Assembly: GCA_023129075.1 (NCBI GenBank) | Contig: JAGMCT010000017.1 | Span: forward strand, 1 to 51,475 | Reading direction: 5' to 3' | Length of the DNA: 51,475 nucleotides | Origin: Microcaldota archaeon | GTDB lineage: Archaea; Micrarchaeota; Micrarchaeia; Anstonellales; Bilamarchaeaceae | Part shown: positions 43,619 to 51,475 of the stretch, piece after piece | Numbering within the stretch: position 1 is the first letter of the stretch | How the letters are laid out: every line of letters starts with the position of its first letter | Made by a program: the position numbers and the translations under genes | Notes under the pieces: generated by a model | What the model saw: only the letters and a program-made list of their open reading frames with translations | What the model was told of the DNA's origin: nothing | The model's database searches: none

Positions 43619-43662
43619 ACTAATACATCAACACAAACACTTTAAAAACCGTTTGGTGTATT
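43619..43662 (-). promoter_or_regulatory. Ankyrin-family promoter E
   Basis: Minus strand: GGTTTTTAAAGTGTTTGTG, then TTGATGTATTAGT and the ATG at 43618. The GTGTTTGTG and ATGTATTAGT parts match promoters A and C; the AGAGAAAC part further upstream is lost. Confidence 0.5.
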
Positions 43663-43685
43663 AATAGGTATAATGGTGTTTTGAA

Positions 43686-44057
43686 ATGGCGGTAAAACAA
43701 GAAGGAAAGGAAAAAGAAGTTAATCCCGAAAAGAAACCAGACTTCGGAAAGAAGCCTGAACCCGAGCATATAAAGACACAACTAAGAGAAAATACTTTGA
43801 AAGAAGCCACTAAGAAATCAGACATCCCTTCTGTTGTTCCTGCACCTACAAAAGCACTTAATGGCTCAGGGAAGAATGTTGATACTCTCCTTGAATTGCT
43901 TTCTCATGATGACCCCATAGTCAGAGAAGAAGCAGTAAAAGCTCTGAAAAAAATCGCAAAGAAGCACCCTAAAGGTATTGGAGAGAAAGCTCTCAAGGCT
44001 CTGGAAAAAGCACTTAATTCTCCTTTAGTTGATGATAAAAAAACTAATACTAAATAA
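43686..44057 (+). CDS. Small HEAT-repeat-like protein
   Basis: 123 aa. The first 65 residues are polar and probably disordered (KQEGKEKEVNPEKKPDFGKKPEPEH). Residues about 68-110 form one HEAT-type unit: LLELLSHDDPIVREEAVKALKKIAKKHP, then a second helix pair. No catalytic motif. Single gene, divergent from ankyrin copy E. Likely a protein-interaction module; function unknown. Confidence 0.65.
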   Translation: MAVKQEGKEKEVNPEKKPDFGKKPEPEHIKTQLRENTLKEATKKSDIPSVVPAPTKALNGSGKNVDTLLELLSHDDPIVREEAVKALKKIAKKHPKGIGEKALKALEKALNSPLVDDKKTNTK

Positions 44058-44113
44058 AGAAAAGAAATCCTTTTTTATATTTTCAAATCCCCTTCATTAA
44101 ATTAAAAGGCGAG

Positions 44114-44185
44114 TGGACCAGACGGGATTTGAACCCGCAGCCTCCTCCACGCCAGGGAGGTAATCTACCGTTGATCTACTGGCCC
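44114..44185 (-). tRNA. tRNA-Ala (anticodon GGC)
   Basis: 72 nt, foldable as a full cloverleaf. The acceptor GGGCCAG pairs with CTGGTCC and gives the G3-U70 wobble that identifies alanine tRNAs. The D stem is GATC/GATT, the anticodon stem CCTCC/GGAGG with loop CTGGCGT (anticodon GGC), and the T arm GCGGG-TTCAAAT-CCCGT. CCA is not encoded. No intron. It starts 10 bp after the Sm-like gene on the same strand, so it may be processed from that transcript. Confidence 0.95.
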
Positions 44186-44195
44186 GGGTTTCCAT

Positions 44196-44423
44196 TTAAA
44201 TAGAAGGAGAGATATAAACTACGCTATCTCCCCTAAGAAAAATAGTTCCAACCCCTTTCTTTACCTCATCATTAACCATCATTTCTGCTTTCTCAAGAAC
44301 CACATTCATGTGCACATCGTAGGAGACCATAATTCCCCTAAATACTACTCCTCCCTTGAGTCCAATCATCACATTATTGTTTAATGCACTATTTAATGCA
44401 TCAAAAGGTCTTCTATCTGTCAT
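44196..44423 (-). CDS. Sm-like archaeal protein (LSm)
   Basis: 75 aa from the ATG at 44423, well placed behind GGTGA; ATG 44429 and GTG 44432 are alternatives. Sm1 motif: VMIGLKGGVVFRGIMVSYDVHMNVVLEKA. Sm2 motif: TIFLRGDSVVYIS. Such proteins form hexameric or heptameric rings that bind U-rich RNA and small RNAs. In archaea an LSm gene is often next to rpl37e; here it lies between an NYN-domain gene and tRNA-Ala. Confidence 0.93.
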   Translation of the reverse strand: MTDRRPFDALNSALNNNVMIGLKGGVVFRGIMVSYDVHMNVVLEKAEMMVNDEVKKGVGTIFLRGDSVVYISPSI

Positions 44424-44432
44424 ATTCATCAC

Positions 44433-44924
44433 CTAATTTTTTCTTGGGCTTCTTTTCTGACTTGGACGGGGAACATCTCCCCTTCCCTTCAGCATGATTA
44501 TTTTATCCCCGCTATTTTTTAAGGCAACACTCATTCCAGTATCTATTGCAATAATTATTGTTTTCTTTCCGTATTGCTTTGCTTTGGTAAGTACAGGAAT
44601 AAAATCAGTATCCCTTGTCATCAAAGCAATATAATCTATCTCAGGATTGATTATCTGTTCTGTTGCCTCAACAGCCATCGTAACATCTACATCCCCTGTA
44701 GTTATCTTCGGTTCAAATCCGTTGTTCACCATTGCCTCTATTAATTTATCAGAAGCAAACTGGTCCAGATAAATCCTGGCAATCCTTATATTGCCAATTT
44801 CTCCAAGTTTTTTCCTGGCTTCCATAAGGTTAAGATTTATTCTCTTCCTTATAATATTCGGCCCATCAACAAAAAGAGCAATTTGAGGCTCCTTTTTCCC
44901 CTTAAAAATATCAAAAACTCCCAT
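44433..44924 (-). CDS. NYN-domain (PIN-like, LabA/DUF88 type) putative RNase
   Basis: 163 aa from ATG 44924 with GTGAT upstream; a GTG at 44933 is possible. The fold is marked by IALFVDGPNII (first acidic residue), TGDVDVTMAVEA and DYIALMTRDTDFIPVLTKAK (acidic cluster), then GKKTIIIAI. The three Asp patches suggest an active metal-dependent RNase. It is in one operon with LSm, which suggests an RNA processing role. Confidence 0.87.
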   Translation of the reverse strand: MGVFDIFKGKKEPQIALFVDGPNIIRKRINLNLMEARKKLGEIGNIRIARIYLDQFASDKLIEAMVNNGFEPKITTGDVDVTMAVEATEQIINPEIDYIALMTRDTDFIPVLTKAKQYGKKTIIIAIDTGMSVALKNSGDKIIMLKGRGDVPRPSQKRSPRKN

Positions 44925-44938
44925 AAATATCACTTCAC

Positions 44939-45643
44939 TTATTCAAACGAAAGATTAAAAAACTCTACTGCATTTTTCGCGGTTTTTTCTCCAACCTCCT
45001 CAAATTCCATTCCCTTTACTTCTGCAATATATTCCACCGCTTTTATAACATCCTTAAATGAAGGCACCACATAAGGGGCGTCGGTTTCCACCACAAGCCT
45101 TTCTATTTCGGTTTCCCGTATAACTATTTTTCTTTTTTTGGAGTGCAGAGGAGCTATGGAGATTATTCCTCCAGCCTCAACCGCTCTTCCTGCTTCTTTA
45201 ATATCCCCTGAAAAGAAGTGCATCATGAATCTTTTTACTCCAAATGTTTCCAATTCATCAAGCACTTCCTTTATTGCATCTCTTGCATGTATCACAATAG
45301 GAAGCCCCAGCTCCTCTGCAAGCCCAAGCATCCTTCTGAATACGAGGTATTGTTTTTTCCTGTCCTCAGGAGTTTTTCCCCAATGAAAATCCAGTCCGGT
45401 TTCCCCGACTCCAACCCTCTCCGAGTCCCTTATAAAAGAGCACCATTCCTCCAATTTGTTCAAGTCTTCCCGGATAGCGGTCTGAGGAGCAATTCCAAGC
45501 ACATAAGGAACCTTATACTCCTCTCCAATCTCTTTATTCTTTATATTTGAAGAATGAGAATAACCGCAGGTTATAGGTAAAACAGAGCCGTCCAGTTCTA
45601 TCTTTTTAAAAGAGTCCAGATGGCAGTGCGCATCAATCAGCAT
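44939..45643 (-). CDS. TatD-family metal-dependent hydrolase
   Basis: 234 aa TIM-barrel. LIDAHCHLDS (His, His), GVGETGLDFHWG (Glu), PIVIHARDA (His), RFMMHFFSG (His) and VVETDAPYV (Asp) are the metal ligands in order. The family includes 3'-5' DNases and D-aminoacyl-tRNA deacylase-like enzymes. It overlaps the upstream CNNM gene by 11 nt. Confidence 0.92.
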   Translation of the reverse strand: MLIDAHCHLDSFKKIELDGSVLPITCGYSHSSNIKNKEIGEEYKVPYVLGIAPQTAIREDLNKLEEWCSFIRDSERVGVGETGLDFHWGKTPEDRKKQYLVFRRMLGLAEELGLPIVIHARDAIKEVLDELETFGVKRFMMHFFSGDIKEAGRAVEAGGIISIAPLHSKKRKIVIRETEIERLVVETDAPYVVPSFKDVIKAVEYIAEVKGMEFEEVGEKTAKNAVEFFNLSFE

Positions 45644-46892
45644 TCTTCTTCACCTTAAGCCTTGCAATTTTTACTCTTTTGTCCTCTCCTTTCTCCACAA
45701 TTATTATGTAATCTCCGCTTTCTATCCTATCTCCTTTTCTGGGTATTCTTCCTATCTTTTCAACAATGAAACCTCCGAATGTATCGCTTTCTTCGCTCTC
45801 TATTTTAACCCCTGTTTCTTCTGCAACAGCCTCAAGATTTGCGTTTCCGCTTATAATATAAGTATTCTTTCCCTTTCTTATAATCTCCATTTCCTCTATC
45901 TCATGTTCATCGTAAATTTCTCCTACAAGCTCCTCAAGAATATCCTCAAGCGTAACAAGTCCCGAAATCCCCCCGTGTTCTCCAAGCACGATGCACTGTT
46001 GTATTTTTTCTCTTTGCATCTCTTTCAGAAGGAGGTCTATTCTTTTCGTATCAGGTGCAAACAGAATTTTTCTTGCAACATCCTTGAGCTTTAGCTCTAA
46101 TTTATTATCAATAACATGGTCCATTATATCTTTTATGTAAATCATTCCTGTAATATGGTCTATATCCTCGTTGTAAATAGGAATTCTGCTGTGCTTTACT
46201 TCCTTTTTTTCCATCCTTTCCAGAAGCTCTTTTATCGTTCTGTTTTCTTCCAGTGCAAATATATCCACACGCGGAGTCATTATCTCTCTTGTAGTTGTAT
46301 CTCCGAATTCAAAGGTTTTTACGATGATTTCCTTTTCAATCTTTCTTACCTCCCCTTCCCTTGCGCCTATCTCAACCAGCGCCTCAAGTTCTTCTTCGGT
46401 TATGGAAGGAAATTCCTTGCTTCTTGTGAAGTATTTTCTTAGGCAGTTGTTAAGGAGTTTAAATAAATATACTGCGGGCCAGAAAACCTTCTTAAGATAA
46501 TACAAAGGCACAGACATCAATAATGAATATTGCTCCAACATTGAAACTGCAATTGTTTTGGGTACTATTTCCCCGAATGTAAGGATAAGAAGTGTCATGG
46601 CGCCTGTTGCTATTGCAGTGCCCCAGTTTCCAAAGTAAGTTATTGCAAGGGAGGTTGCATAAGCAGCAGCCCCTATATTCACAAGATTATTCCCTATAAG
46701 AATAGTAATAAGCGCGTTCTCCTGGTCATTTTTAAGGGCATTAAGTTTTCTTGACCCTATCCCTTTTTTGTGTTCCGCTAGGAATTCCACTCTTGTTTTG
46801 GGGATTGAGAGCAGTGCAACCTCAGCAGAAGAAAAGAATGCAGAAAGCACAACCAATAAAATCATTATCACTGAGTCGTTTATGACGTCCAT
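45633..46892 (-). CDS. CNNM/CorC (HlyC) family transporter-like protein
   Basis: 419 aa. The N-terminal DUF21/CNNM membrane domain (about 1-165) begins VIMILLVVLSAFFSSAEVALLS and contains GNNLVNIGAAAYATSLA. A CBS pair follows (about 200-320; TPRVDIFALEENRTI, HSRIPIYNEDIDHITGMIYIKD, LGEHGGISGLVTLEDILEELVGEI). The C-terminal CorC domain (about 335-410) includes SDTFGGFIVEKIGRIP. Such proteins are linked to Mg2+/Co2+ efflux. It heads the operon with tatD, the NYN gene, LSm and perhaps tRNA-Ala. TTTAAATA near 46930 is its likely TATA box. Confidence 0.92.
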   Translation of the reverse strand: MDVINDSVIMILLVVLSAFFSSAEVALLSIPKTRVEFLAEHKKGIGSRKLNALKNDQENALITILIGNNLVNIGAAAYATSLAITYFGNWGTAIATGAMTLLILTFGEIVPKTIAVSMLEQYSLLMSVPLYYLKKVFWPAVYLFKLLNNCLRKYFTRSKEFPSITEEELEALVEIGAREGEVRKIEKEIIVKTFEFGDTTTREIMTPRVDIFALEENRTIKELLERMEKKEVKHSRIPIYNEDIDHITGMIYIKDIMDHVIDNKLELKLKDVARKILFAPDTKRIDLLLKEMQREKIQQCIVLGEHGGISGLVTLEDILEELVGEIYDEHEIEEMEIIRKGKNTYIISGNANLEAVAEETGVKIESEESDTFGGFIVEKIGRIPRKGDRIESGDYIIIVEKGEDKRVKIARLKVKKNAD

Positions 46893-47140
46893 TTATGTTG
46901 ACCTCTTAACTATCTTCTTATAAGAATATTTAAATCTTTTCTTTTCTCAGGTTACAAACATTTAAATAGCTGTATTCCGTATATTTTCTACATTATATAC
47001 AAAAATGAATCCTTTGGGAGGGGGATTCCGTCTCTGATGGATATATTAAGAAAAGTTTTGGTGATTTTATGCATATGGGAGCATATTCGTCCAGTTTCAA
47101 GAACATACATTTAAATACTTTTCTCCACACAATTATATCC
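46893..47140. other. Divergent intergenic region with an unassigned plus-strand promoter
   Basis: 248 bp between the CNNM and beta-helix genes. Minus-strand TTTAAATA near 46930 serves CNNM. A plus-strand CATTTAAATAG at about 46962 would start RNA near 46990, where only a 10-codon ORF (ATG 47005) exists. TTTAAATAC at about 47110 is 31 nt before the beta-helix ATG at 47141. No stable structure or known RNA was recognised between them. Confidence 0.4.
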
Positions 47141-50100
47141 ATGAATAAGTTAATCTTCGTTTTACTCGGCTTGCTTGTATTAACAGTATCCGTTAGCGCA
47201 TGCGTTGACCTCTCTGATGATATAACCTATGGAACTATGGTTCAGGAAGACGGAGATGATTTTATTATTCTGAATGATACTGTGCTTTGTACGGACACTT
47301 ATAATCTGCAGGGAACTATAAGATTCAATGAAGATAATCTTGAGCTTGACTGCAATGGAAGTGTTCTGGACGGCCCTTCCTCAGGAAACGGCATCTATAT
47401 TCTGAATGTTGAGAACATAACAATAAAAAATTGCACCATAACTGATTATTATATGGGAATATCTATTTCCCATGGAAATGCAACAATAACAGATTCCGTA
47501 ATTCATTCAAATTCAGCAAGAGGAATAAGCATATACAATTCTGATTATAATTACATTTATAATAATACCATACATTCCAATATAGATGGTATCTATCTTT
47601 TGGATGCACACTACAGCCTGTTGGAAAACAATGCCATTTCTTCTAATACTGATTATGGAATAAGAATGAGTTCTAATACAAAAGGAAACAGGATTATAAA
47701 TAATTTAATCTCTGAAAATGGAATGTGGGATATTGAACCAACTTCTAATTGTTTTAATATTATTACTAATAACATTGGTTCAGGCGGAAGTCCTATTCTT
47801 TATGTAAATGAAACAATGAATATTGAGAATGGAGAATATTCAGAGCTTATCCTATGCGGGGCTGACAATTCAATTATAAATAATGTGAATGTTACCGGTT
47901 CGGATACCTTAAAAAACAACGGTATTTCAATCCGCGATTCAGATAATGTTTATATTAATAATACGAATTCATCAAATAATTATGTAGGATTAAAAACATC
48001 AGGTCCCTTAAATGGACTGGTTGTAGAAAATACGGTTCTTAACAATAACGCTGATGATGGGCTCGGGGCTCACTATGATACAAGGGATATGCAAACCACT
48101 AATATAAGGGCATGCGGAAACGGAGGTTATGATATTAATGATAGGCTTCCTCTGACTAATATTTATACAGATGCAACCTGTGATAATTCAAATCCTGAAG
48201 GAATTTGTTCTTTTACCTGTGATACAGCTCCTGTGCTCCAGCCGGCATGTCTTGACCTTGATGACCCAACTACATACGGAACTGTTCTCAGCGGTTCTTA
48301 TATATACGGGGATGTAATACTCTGTAATAAAACATACTCTATTACAAACAGCCTTGGCGTTGCTGTAAATAATGCAGTAATTGATTGTAATGGTTCCACG
48401 CTCACAAGCAATGGTGCAGATACCTTTCTAAAGATAGATAATCATGAAAATACAGAACTGAAGAATTGTGTTTTTGAAGGTTTTGAAAAAGCAGTTGAGG
48501 TGAATGCAAGGAATACAGTTATTGAAAACAACACATTCAACAATGTAAATTATGCTGTTTTCAGCAGCCAGGTTTCACCTATGCAGATGGACCTTACAAT
48601 AAGAGATAATACCTTTACTAATTCAGAAAAAACACTATATCTCTTTAGATTAAAGGGATTAACAATTGAAAATAATGCATTCACCAACCTGAACGGAGAT
48701 ATCCCTCCGCAGATTTTGCAATGCGAAGATGTTGTTATTTCAGACAACCTTTTTGAAGATGGTGAGAGTACAGCCCTTTTAATTCAGGGAGTTATAAGAG
48801 GAGCAATAGAAAATAATATTTTTGAAGAATATATTTCTTTCCTGAGCATGAGCTCTTCCCAGGATATAAAGATAAACAACAATACATTCAATAACAGCAG
48901 AAATGGATATGCGCTTTCATTTAGCGGAGTAGAGAATACCTTAATTGTTAACAACACACTTTCAAATGTATACTCCGGATTTTATACCTTCGGTTCTTCG
49001 GATGTTTCCTTTATGGATAATGAGCTTTCAGTAAAAGGAGACCTTATGGAATTGGACGGCATTTCAAAACTAAATATTTTTGGAAATACAATGGCCAAAG
49101 AAGATGGATACAAAAGCTATACTGCAGATAATCCAATACTTATTACAGATTCTTCTGATGTTTGTGTAGAAAACAATAACATAATGGATTTTCGTTCATA
49201 TAATCTAATGAAAATTTCTTCTGTTGATAGACTGCACTTCATAGACAATGTTATTGGAAACATATTCTACGAATCTTATACTCATTACCCTACAGTCCTT
49301 TTCTCAGGACAAGACTTTGTAATCTCAGGAAATGAATTTTTCAACATGGAAGGAGGAGTGCACATAGGTGCTTCTGCCGTAGTAATGACAGACAACCTAA
49401 TCCATGATGTTAACAGGGATGCATTAAATATTTATCCCAATAAAGAAAACATACAGATTTCTGATTTGGAGATATACAACGCAAATAGCACAGCACTTTC
49501 CGCAGGTTATCTAATAGATTCAAACATAGACAATGTTTTAATTTATGATTCTTGGAAAGGAGCTGAATTCACAGGTATACAGCCTTATACAAATACAAAA
49601 CTAAATAATCTTACAATGTACAACAACAGCAATTATCTTTCTTTCCCTGCAGGCATCTCAGGATTAGAACTAACAAATCTCACGATTGCTTCAGAAGCAA
49701 CAGGGCAGACAACTGTTCTCTGGGAAGAGATAATACCTGCTGAAGGTTACATTAGTTCGGATGATATAACTGTCGGCATCGGTTTTGCATCTGTTGATTC
49801 TCCGGATGTACCTATGCTTAATGTTCAGGCAAACATCTCAATACAGATGGCATGTGTTTCTCCTGACAGCATTCTTGTTTATAAAAAAGATGGTTTTCCG
49901 CAGACTTTGGCGGATATTATTGAGAACGGAACCCTTTATACCCCGGTTTCAAAAGCGTGCACAAGTCTGAATACCTTTACATTTACTGTTGCAGGATTCT
50001 CAGGATACGGAGCCGAGCAGGAGGTCATGAACATCAATGCGATTCCTTCTATAGTTCGTTTAGGGGATGATGTACTCCTAAATGTCACTAATAATAATGG

Positions 50101-51031
50101 AGACCCTATAAATGCCTCCAATGTTACGGTTGACCTGCCGGGGGGAAGTACAATTGAGGACCTCACAGGAATTGATGGAATCTTGATTCTCACAACAAAT
50201 GAGACAGGAATTCATACCGCAACAGCAAGAAAACAGGGTTATTTTAATGCTCAAACTACTTATGAGGTTCTTGCACCTCTTTCTATTGCTTATAGTCCTG
50301 CAAATCCAGAAGAAGACAATAGTATAACCATTACAATAACCTCACTCGGAAATCCGATTAATGATTCAAATGTTACAATAGAATACGGTGGAATGGAGGT
50401 TTACTCCGCTCTTACTGATGTTGCAGGACAGGTTGTTTATACTCCTTCTACTCATGGAACCTATACGATAAATGCAGTCCATGATGGTTATTGGAATGCT
50501 TCAGTGACTGTGAGCGTTTCGGAAGATGATGATGGTGGAAAAAAGAAGAAGGATAAGGGAAATGGAAACTCAGGAACACCAATACCTCCTCCATATATTC
50601 CTCCAGCTCCAGATGTCCCTGTAGAGAATGATACAATAGATGAAGATGAAACTCAAGGGGGTGCTGAGGAACCGGTTATTGACCCCAAAGAGGAGGCAAG
50701 AGAAGCAATCCAGGATGCAGTGGATGCAATAAATAAGGCAAGAGGGGAAGGAAAGGATACTTCTAAGGCAGAAACCCTTCTTTTGGATGCACAGCAGGCT
50801 TATGTAGATGGAGATTATCCTACAGCAATACTTCTTGCAGAGCAGGCAAAAGATGAAGCAGAAGGGGCGGAGGTTACTCTTGAAGAAGAAGAAGAATTCA
50901 ACCAGCCAGGACCAACAGTAGTGGAAGATGTTATTGAAACTATTGAAGAAGAAGCCCCATTTGGAGGACTTGAGATCTGCTTTGGTGCTGTCCTTATGCT
51001 TGCGGTTGTTCTTTCAAAACTGCTTGCCTAA
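47141..51031 (+). CDS. Large secreted parallel beta-helix surface protein
   Basis: 1296 aa from the ATG at 47141, 31 nt after a TATA box; the open frame begins at 47069 behind GGTGA, but the signal peptide NKLIFVLLGLLVLTVSVSA starts here. Two modules each begin ACxDLxDxxTYGT and continue with right-handed beta-helix coils (NosD/pectate-lyase type; repeated NNTxxNN, IENNxF). Residues about 970-1150 hold two Ig-like domains (PxNAxxVTxD, IxDSNVTIEY). Next come a Lys/Gly/Pro linker (IPPPYIPPAPDVP), a helical segment with EAREAIQDAVDAINKA, and a C-terminal membrane helix (FGAVLMLAVVLSKLLA). It is probably anchored on the cell surface and binds or degrades polysaccharide, or mediates adhesion. Many NxT/NxS sites suggest N-glycosylation. 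Confidence 0.9.
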   Translation: MNKLIFVLLGLLVLTVSVSACVDLSDDITYGTMVQEDGDDFIILNDTVLCTDTYNLQGTIRFNEDNLELDCNGSVLDGPSSGNGIYILNVENITIKNCTITDYYMGISISHGNATITDSVIHSNSARGISIYNSDYNYIYNNTIHSNIDGIYLLDAHYSLLENNAISSNTDYGIRMSSNTKGNRIINNLISENGMWDIEPTSNCFNIITNNIGSGGSPILYVNETMNIENGEYSELILCGADNSIINNVNVTGSDTLKNNGISIRDSDNVYINNTNSSNNYVGLKTSGPLNGLVVENTVLNNNADDGLGAHYDTRDMQTTNIRACGNGGYDINDRLPLTNIYTDATCDNSNPEGICSFTCDTAPVLQPACLDLDDPTTYGTVLSGSYIYGDVILCNKTYSITNSLGVAVNNAVIDCNGSTLTSNGADTFLKIDNHENTELKNCVFEGFEKAVEVNARNTVIENNTFNNVNYAVFSSQVSPMQMDLTIRDNTFTNSEKTLYLFRLKGLTIENNAFTNLNGDIPPQILQCEDVVISDNLFEDGESTALLIQGVIRGAIENNIFEEYISFLSMSSSQDIKINNNTFNNSRNGYALSFSGVENTLIVNNTLSNVYSGFYTFGSSDVSFMDNELSVKGDLMELDGISKLNIFGNTMAKEDGYKSYTADNPILITDSSDVCVENNNIMDFRSYNLMKISSVDRLHFIDNVIGNIFYESYTHYPTVLFSGQDFVISGNEFFNMEGGVHIGASAVVMTDNLIHDVNRDALNIYPNKENIQISDLEIYNANSTALSAGYLIDSNIDNVLIYDSWKGAEFTGIQPYTNTKLNNLTMYNNSNYLSFPAGISGLELTNLTIASEATGQTTVLWEEIIPAEGYISSDDITVGIGFASVDSPDVPMLNVQANISIQMACVSPDSILVYKKDGFPQTLADIIENGTLYTPVSKACTSLNTFTFTVAGFSGYGAEQEVMNINAIPSIVRLGDDVLLNVTNNNGDPINASNVTVDLPGGSTIEDLTGIDGILILTTNETGIHTATARKQGYFNAQTTYEVLAPLSIAYSPANPEEDNSITITITSLGNPINDSNVTIEYGGMEVYSALTDVAGQVVYTPSTHGTYTINAVHDGYWNASVTVSVSEDDDGGKKKKDKGNGNSGTPIPPPYIPPAPDVPVENDTIDEDETQGGAEEPVIDPKEEAREAIQDAVDAINKARGEGKDTSKAETLLLDAQQAYVDGDYPTAILLAEQAKDEAEGAEVTLEEEEEFNQPGPTVVEDVIETIEEEAPFGGLEICFGAVLMLAVVLSKLLA

Positions 51032-51049
51032 AGATGAAAGGTGATTTTT

Positions 51050-51475
51050 ATGAAACAAAAAAATAAACCTGGCGGAATGCCCCAGTCAGCAAATGTGATA
51101 TACGTCCCTACTGTGGAACCAGTCCATAAGAAATCCTTTTCTAAATATCTCACAAGATTGTTGGTTGAAAGGAATTGTATAGTAAACATTTGTAAAGGCG
51201 ACCAAAAAGGCCCTAATATTGCCCTTCTTGGAAATGTTGTTGGTGGCCATCAGAAAGGCCTTAATGTAACAGGAGGAATTAACATCACCGATAACCAGAT
51301 AGGTTTGACCTGTGCTCAGTATAATAAAGTTGCAGGGGATCAAACCGGTCTTACTTTTACTATGGGAGGAAACGTTGTTGAGAATACCCAAAAAGGAGTA
51401 ACCATCACCGGATCGACGAATTTAGCCAGAACCCAAAAAGGCCTCTCCCTAGCAGGGTTATACAATGCTGCTGAG
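51050..51475 (+). CDS. QxGL-repeat protein, 5' part (runs off the window)
   Basis: 142 codons open to the window edge, starting MKQKNKPGGMPQS after an AAGGTGA site 18 bp beyond the beta-helix stop. From about residue 52 there are six units of 15-16 aa with the pattern QKGLxxxGxxN (QKGPNIALLGN, QKGLNVTGGIN, QIGLTCAQYN, QTGLTFTMGGN, QKGVTITGSTN, QKGLSLAGLYN). This should form a narrow beta-solenoid, like the surface repeats known from some bacterial lipoproteins. No signal peptide is seen in the present part. Probably co-transcribed with the surface protein. Confidence 0.75.
   Translation, partial: MKQKNKPGGMPQSANVIYVPTVEPVHKKSFSKYLTRLLVERNCIVNICKGDQKGPNIALLGNVVGGHQKGLNVTGGINITDNQIGLTCAQYNKVAGDQTGLTFTMGGNVVENTQKGVTITGSTNLARTQKGLSLAGLYNAAE

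Noticed and set aside
44186-44205. TATTTAAATGG just upstream of tRNA-Ala as its TATA box
   Set aside because: It lies only about 10 bp from the tRNA 5' end, too close for an archaeal promoter; co-transcription with LSm is more likely.
50940-51031. PGF-CTERM or similar sorting signal at the end of the beta-helix protein
   Set aside because: The tail is a plain membrane helix ending KLLA; there is no PGF motif or basic end of that type.
51086-51391. Minus-strand ORF of 101 aa at the right edge
   Set aside because: The plus strand has an open frame with a ribosome binding site and regular QxGL repeats across the same interval.

Overview
This window looks archaeal. It encodes both subunits of DNA topoisomerase VI, an Orc1/Cdc6-type ATPase, ribosomal proteins L7Ae, S28e and L24e, an Sm-like protein, archaeal-type dUTPase and archaeal FBP aldolase/phosphatase. 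Many genes have a TTTAAA-type TATA box about 27-31 nt before the ATG, which implies leaderless mRNAs. Genes inside operons more often have a GGTGA-type ribosome binding site. Small genes, low GC, lineage-specific paralog expansions and a lytic-transglycosylase lipoprotein would suit a DPANN-type archaeon (for example Diapherotrites or Micrarchaeota-like). No 16S rRNA is present, so the lineage is an inference.

Layout. 1-7660: five tandem paralogs of a modular repeat protein, 21 repeats of about 70 aa in total, each behind a near-identical leaderless promoter. A Fic/Doc-type gene with a possible tiny partner interrupts them on the other strand. 7724-14583: a 1522-aa membrane protein followed by an SLT-domain lipoprotein. 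14571-20108 (minus): an operon of helical protein, KH protein, Top6B, Top6A and two unknown genes. 20188-22080 (minus): two ankyrin proteins. 22120-26854: a mixed housekeeping stretch with a TIKI-like protein, an SdpI-like protein, thioredoxin, ThpR, Orc1/Cdc6 and two flavin-reductase-like proteins, one degenerate. 26947-29092 (minus): L7Ae-S28e-L24e-NDK-dUTPase. 29182-30136: two small secreted CCC-motif proteins around a PLD-like nuclease. 30138-38710: glycosyltransferase, PRPP synthase, a PHP-like protein, PurH, an ankyrin protein, a small helical protein and FBP aldolase/phosphatase. 38715-41825 (minus): class II ribonucleotide reductase with an intein. 41939-43618 (minus): two more ankyrin proteins. 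43686-46892: a HEAT-like protein, tRNA-Ala(GGC), Sm-like, NYN, TatD and CNNM/CorC genes. 47141-51475: a large beta-helix surface protein and the start of a QxGL-repeat protein.

The most unusual content is two expanded families. The first is the 70-aa repeat proteins, whose repeats are almost identical except at a few hypervariable positions, chiefly an x-x-D-F-x core. The second is five ankyrin proteins that share a private C-terminal domain. Both families, and a lone small gene at 37170, share a promoter architecture of TATA box, GTTT/TTTTGG block and an AATGTATTA-like box abutting the ATG. This suggests one co-expressed regulon of interaction or recognition proteins. Other signals are archaeal cell-wall-hydrolase-like machinery, a 130-residue acidic/basic tail on L7Ae and a pseudo-oxidoreductase paralog. 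No interval longer than 300 bases lacks a gene.
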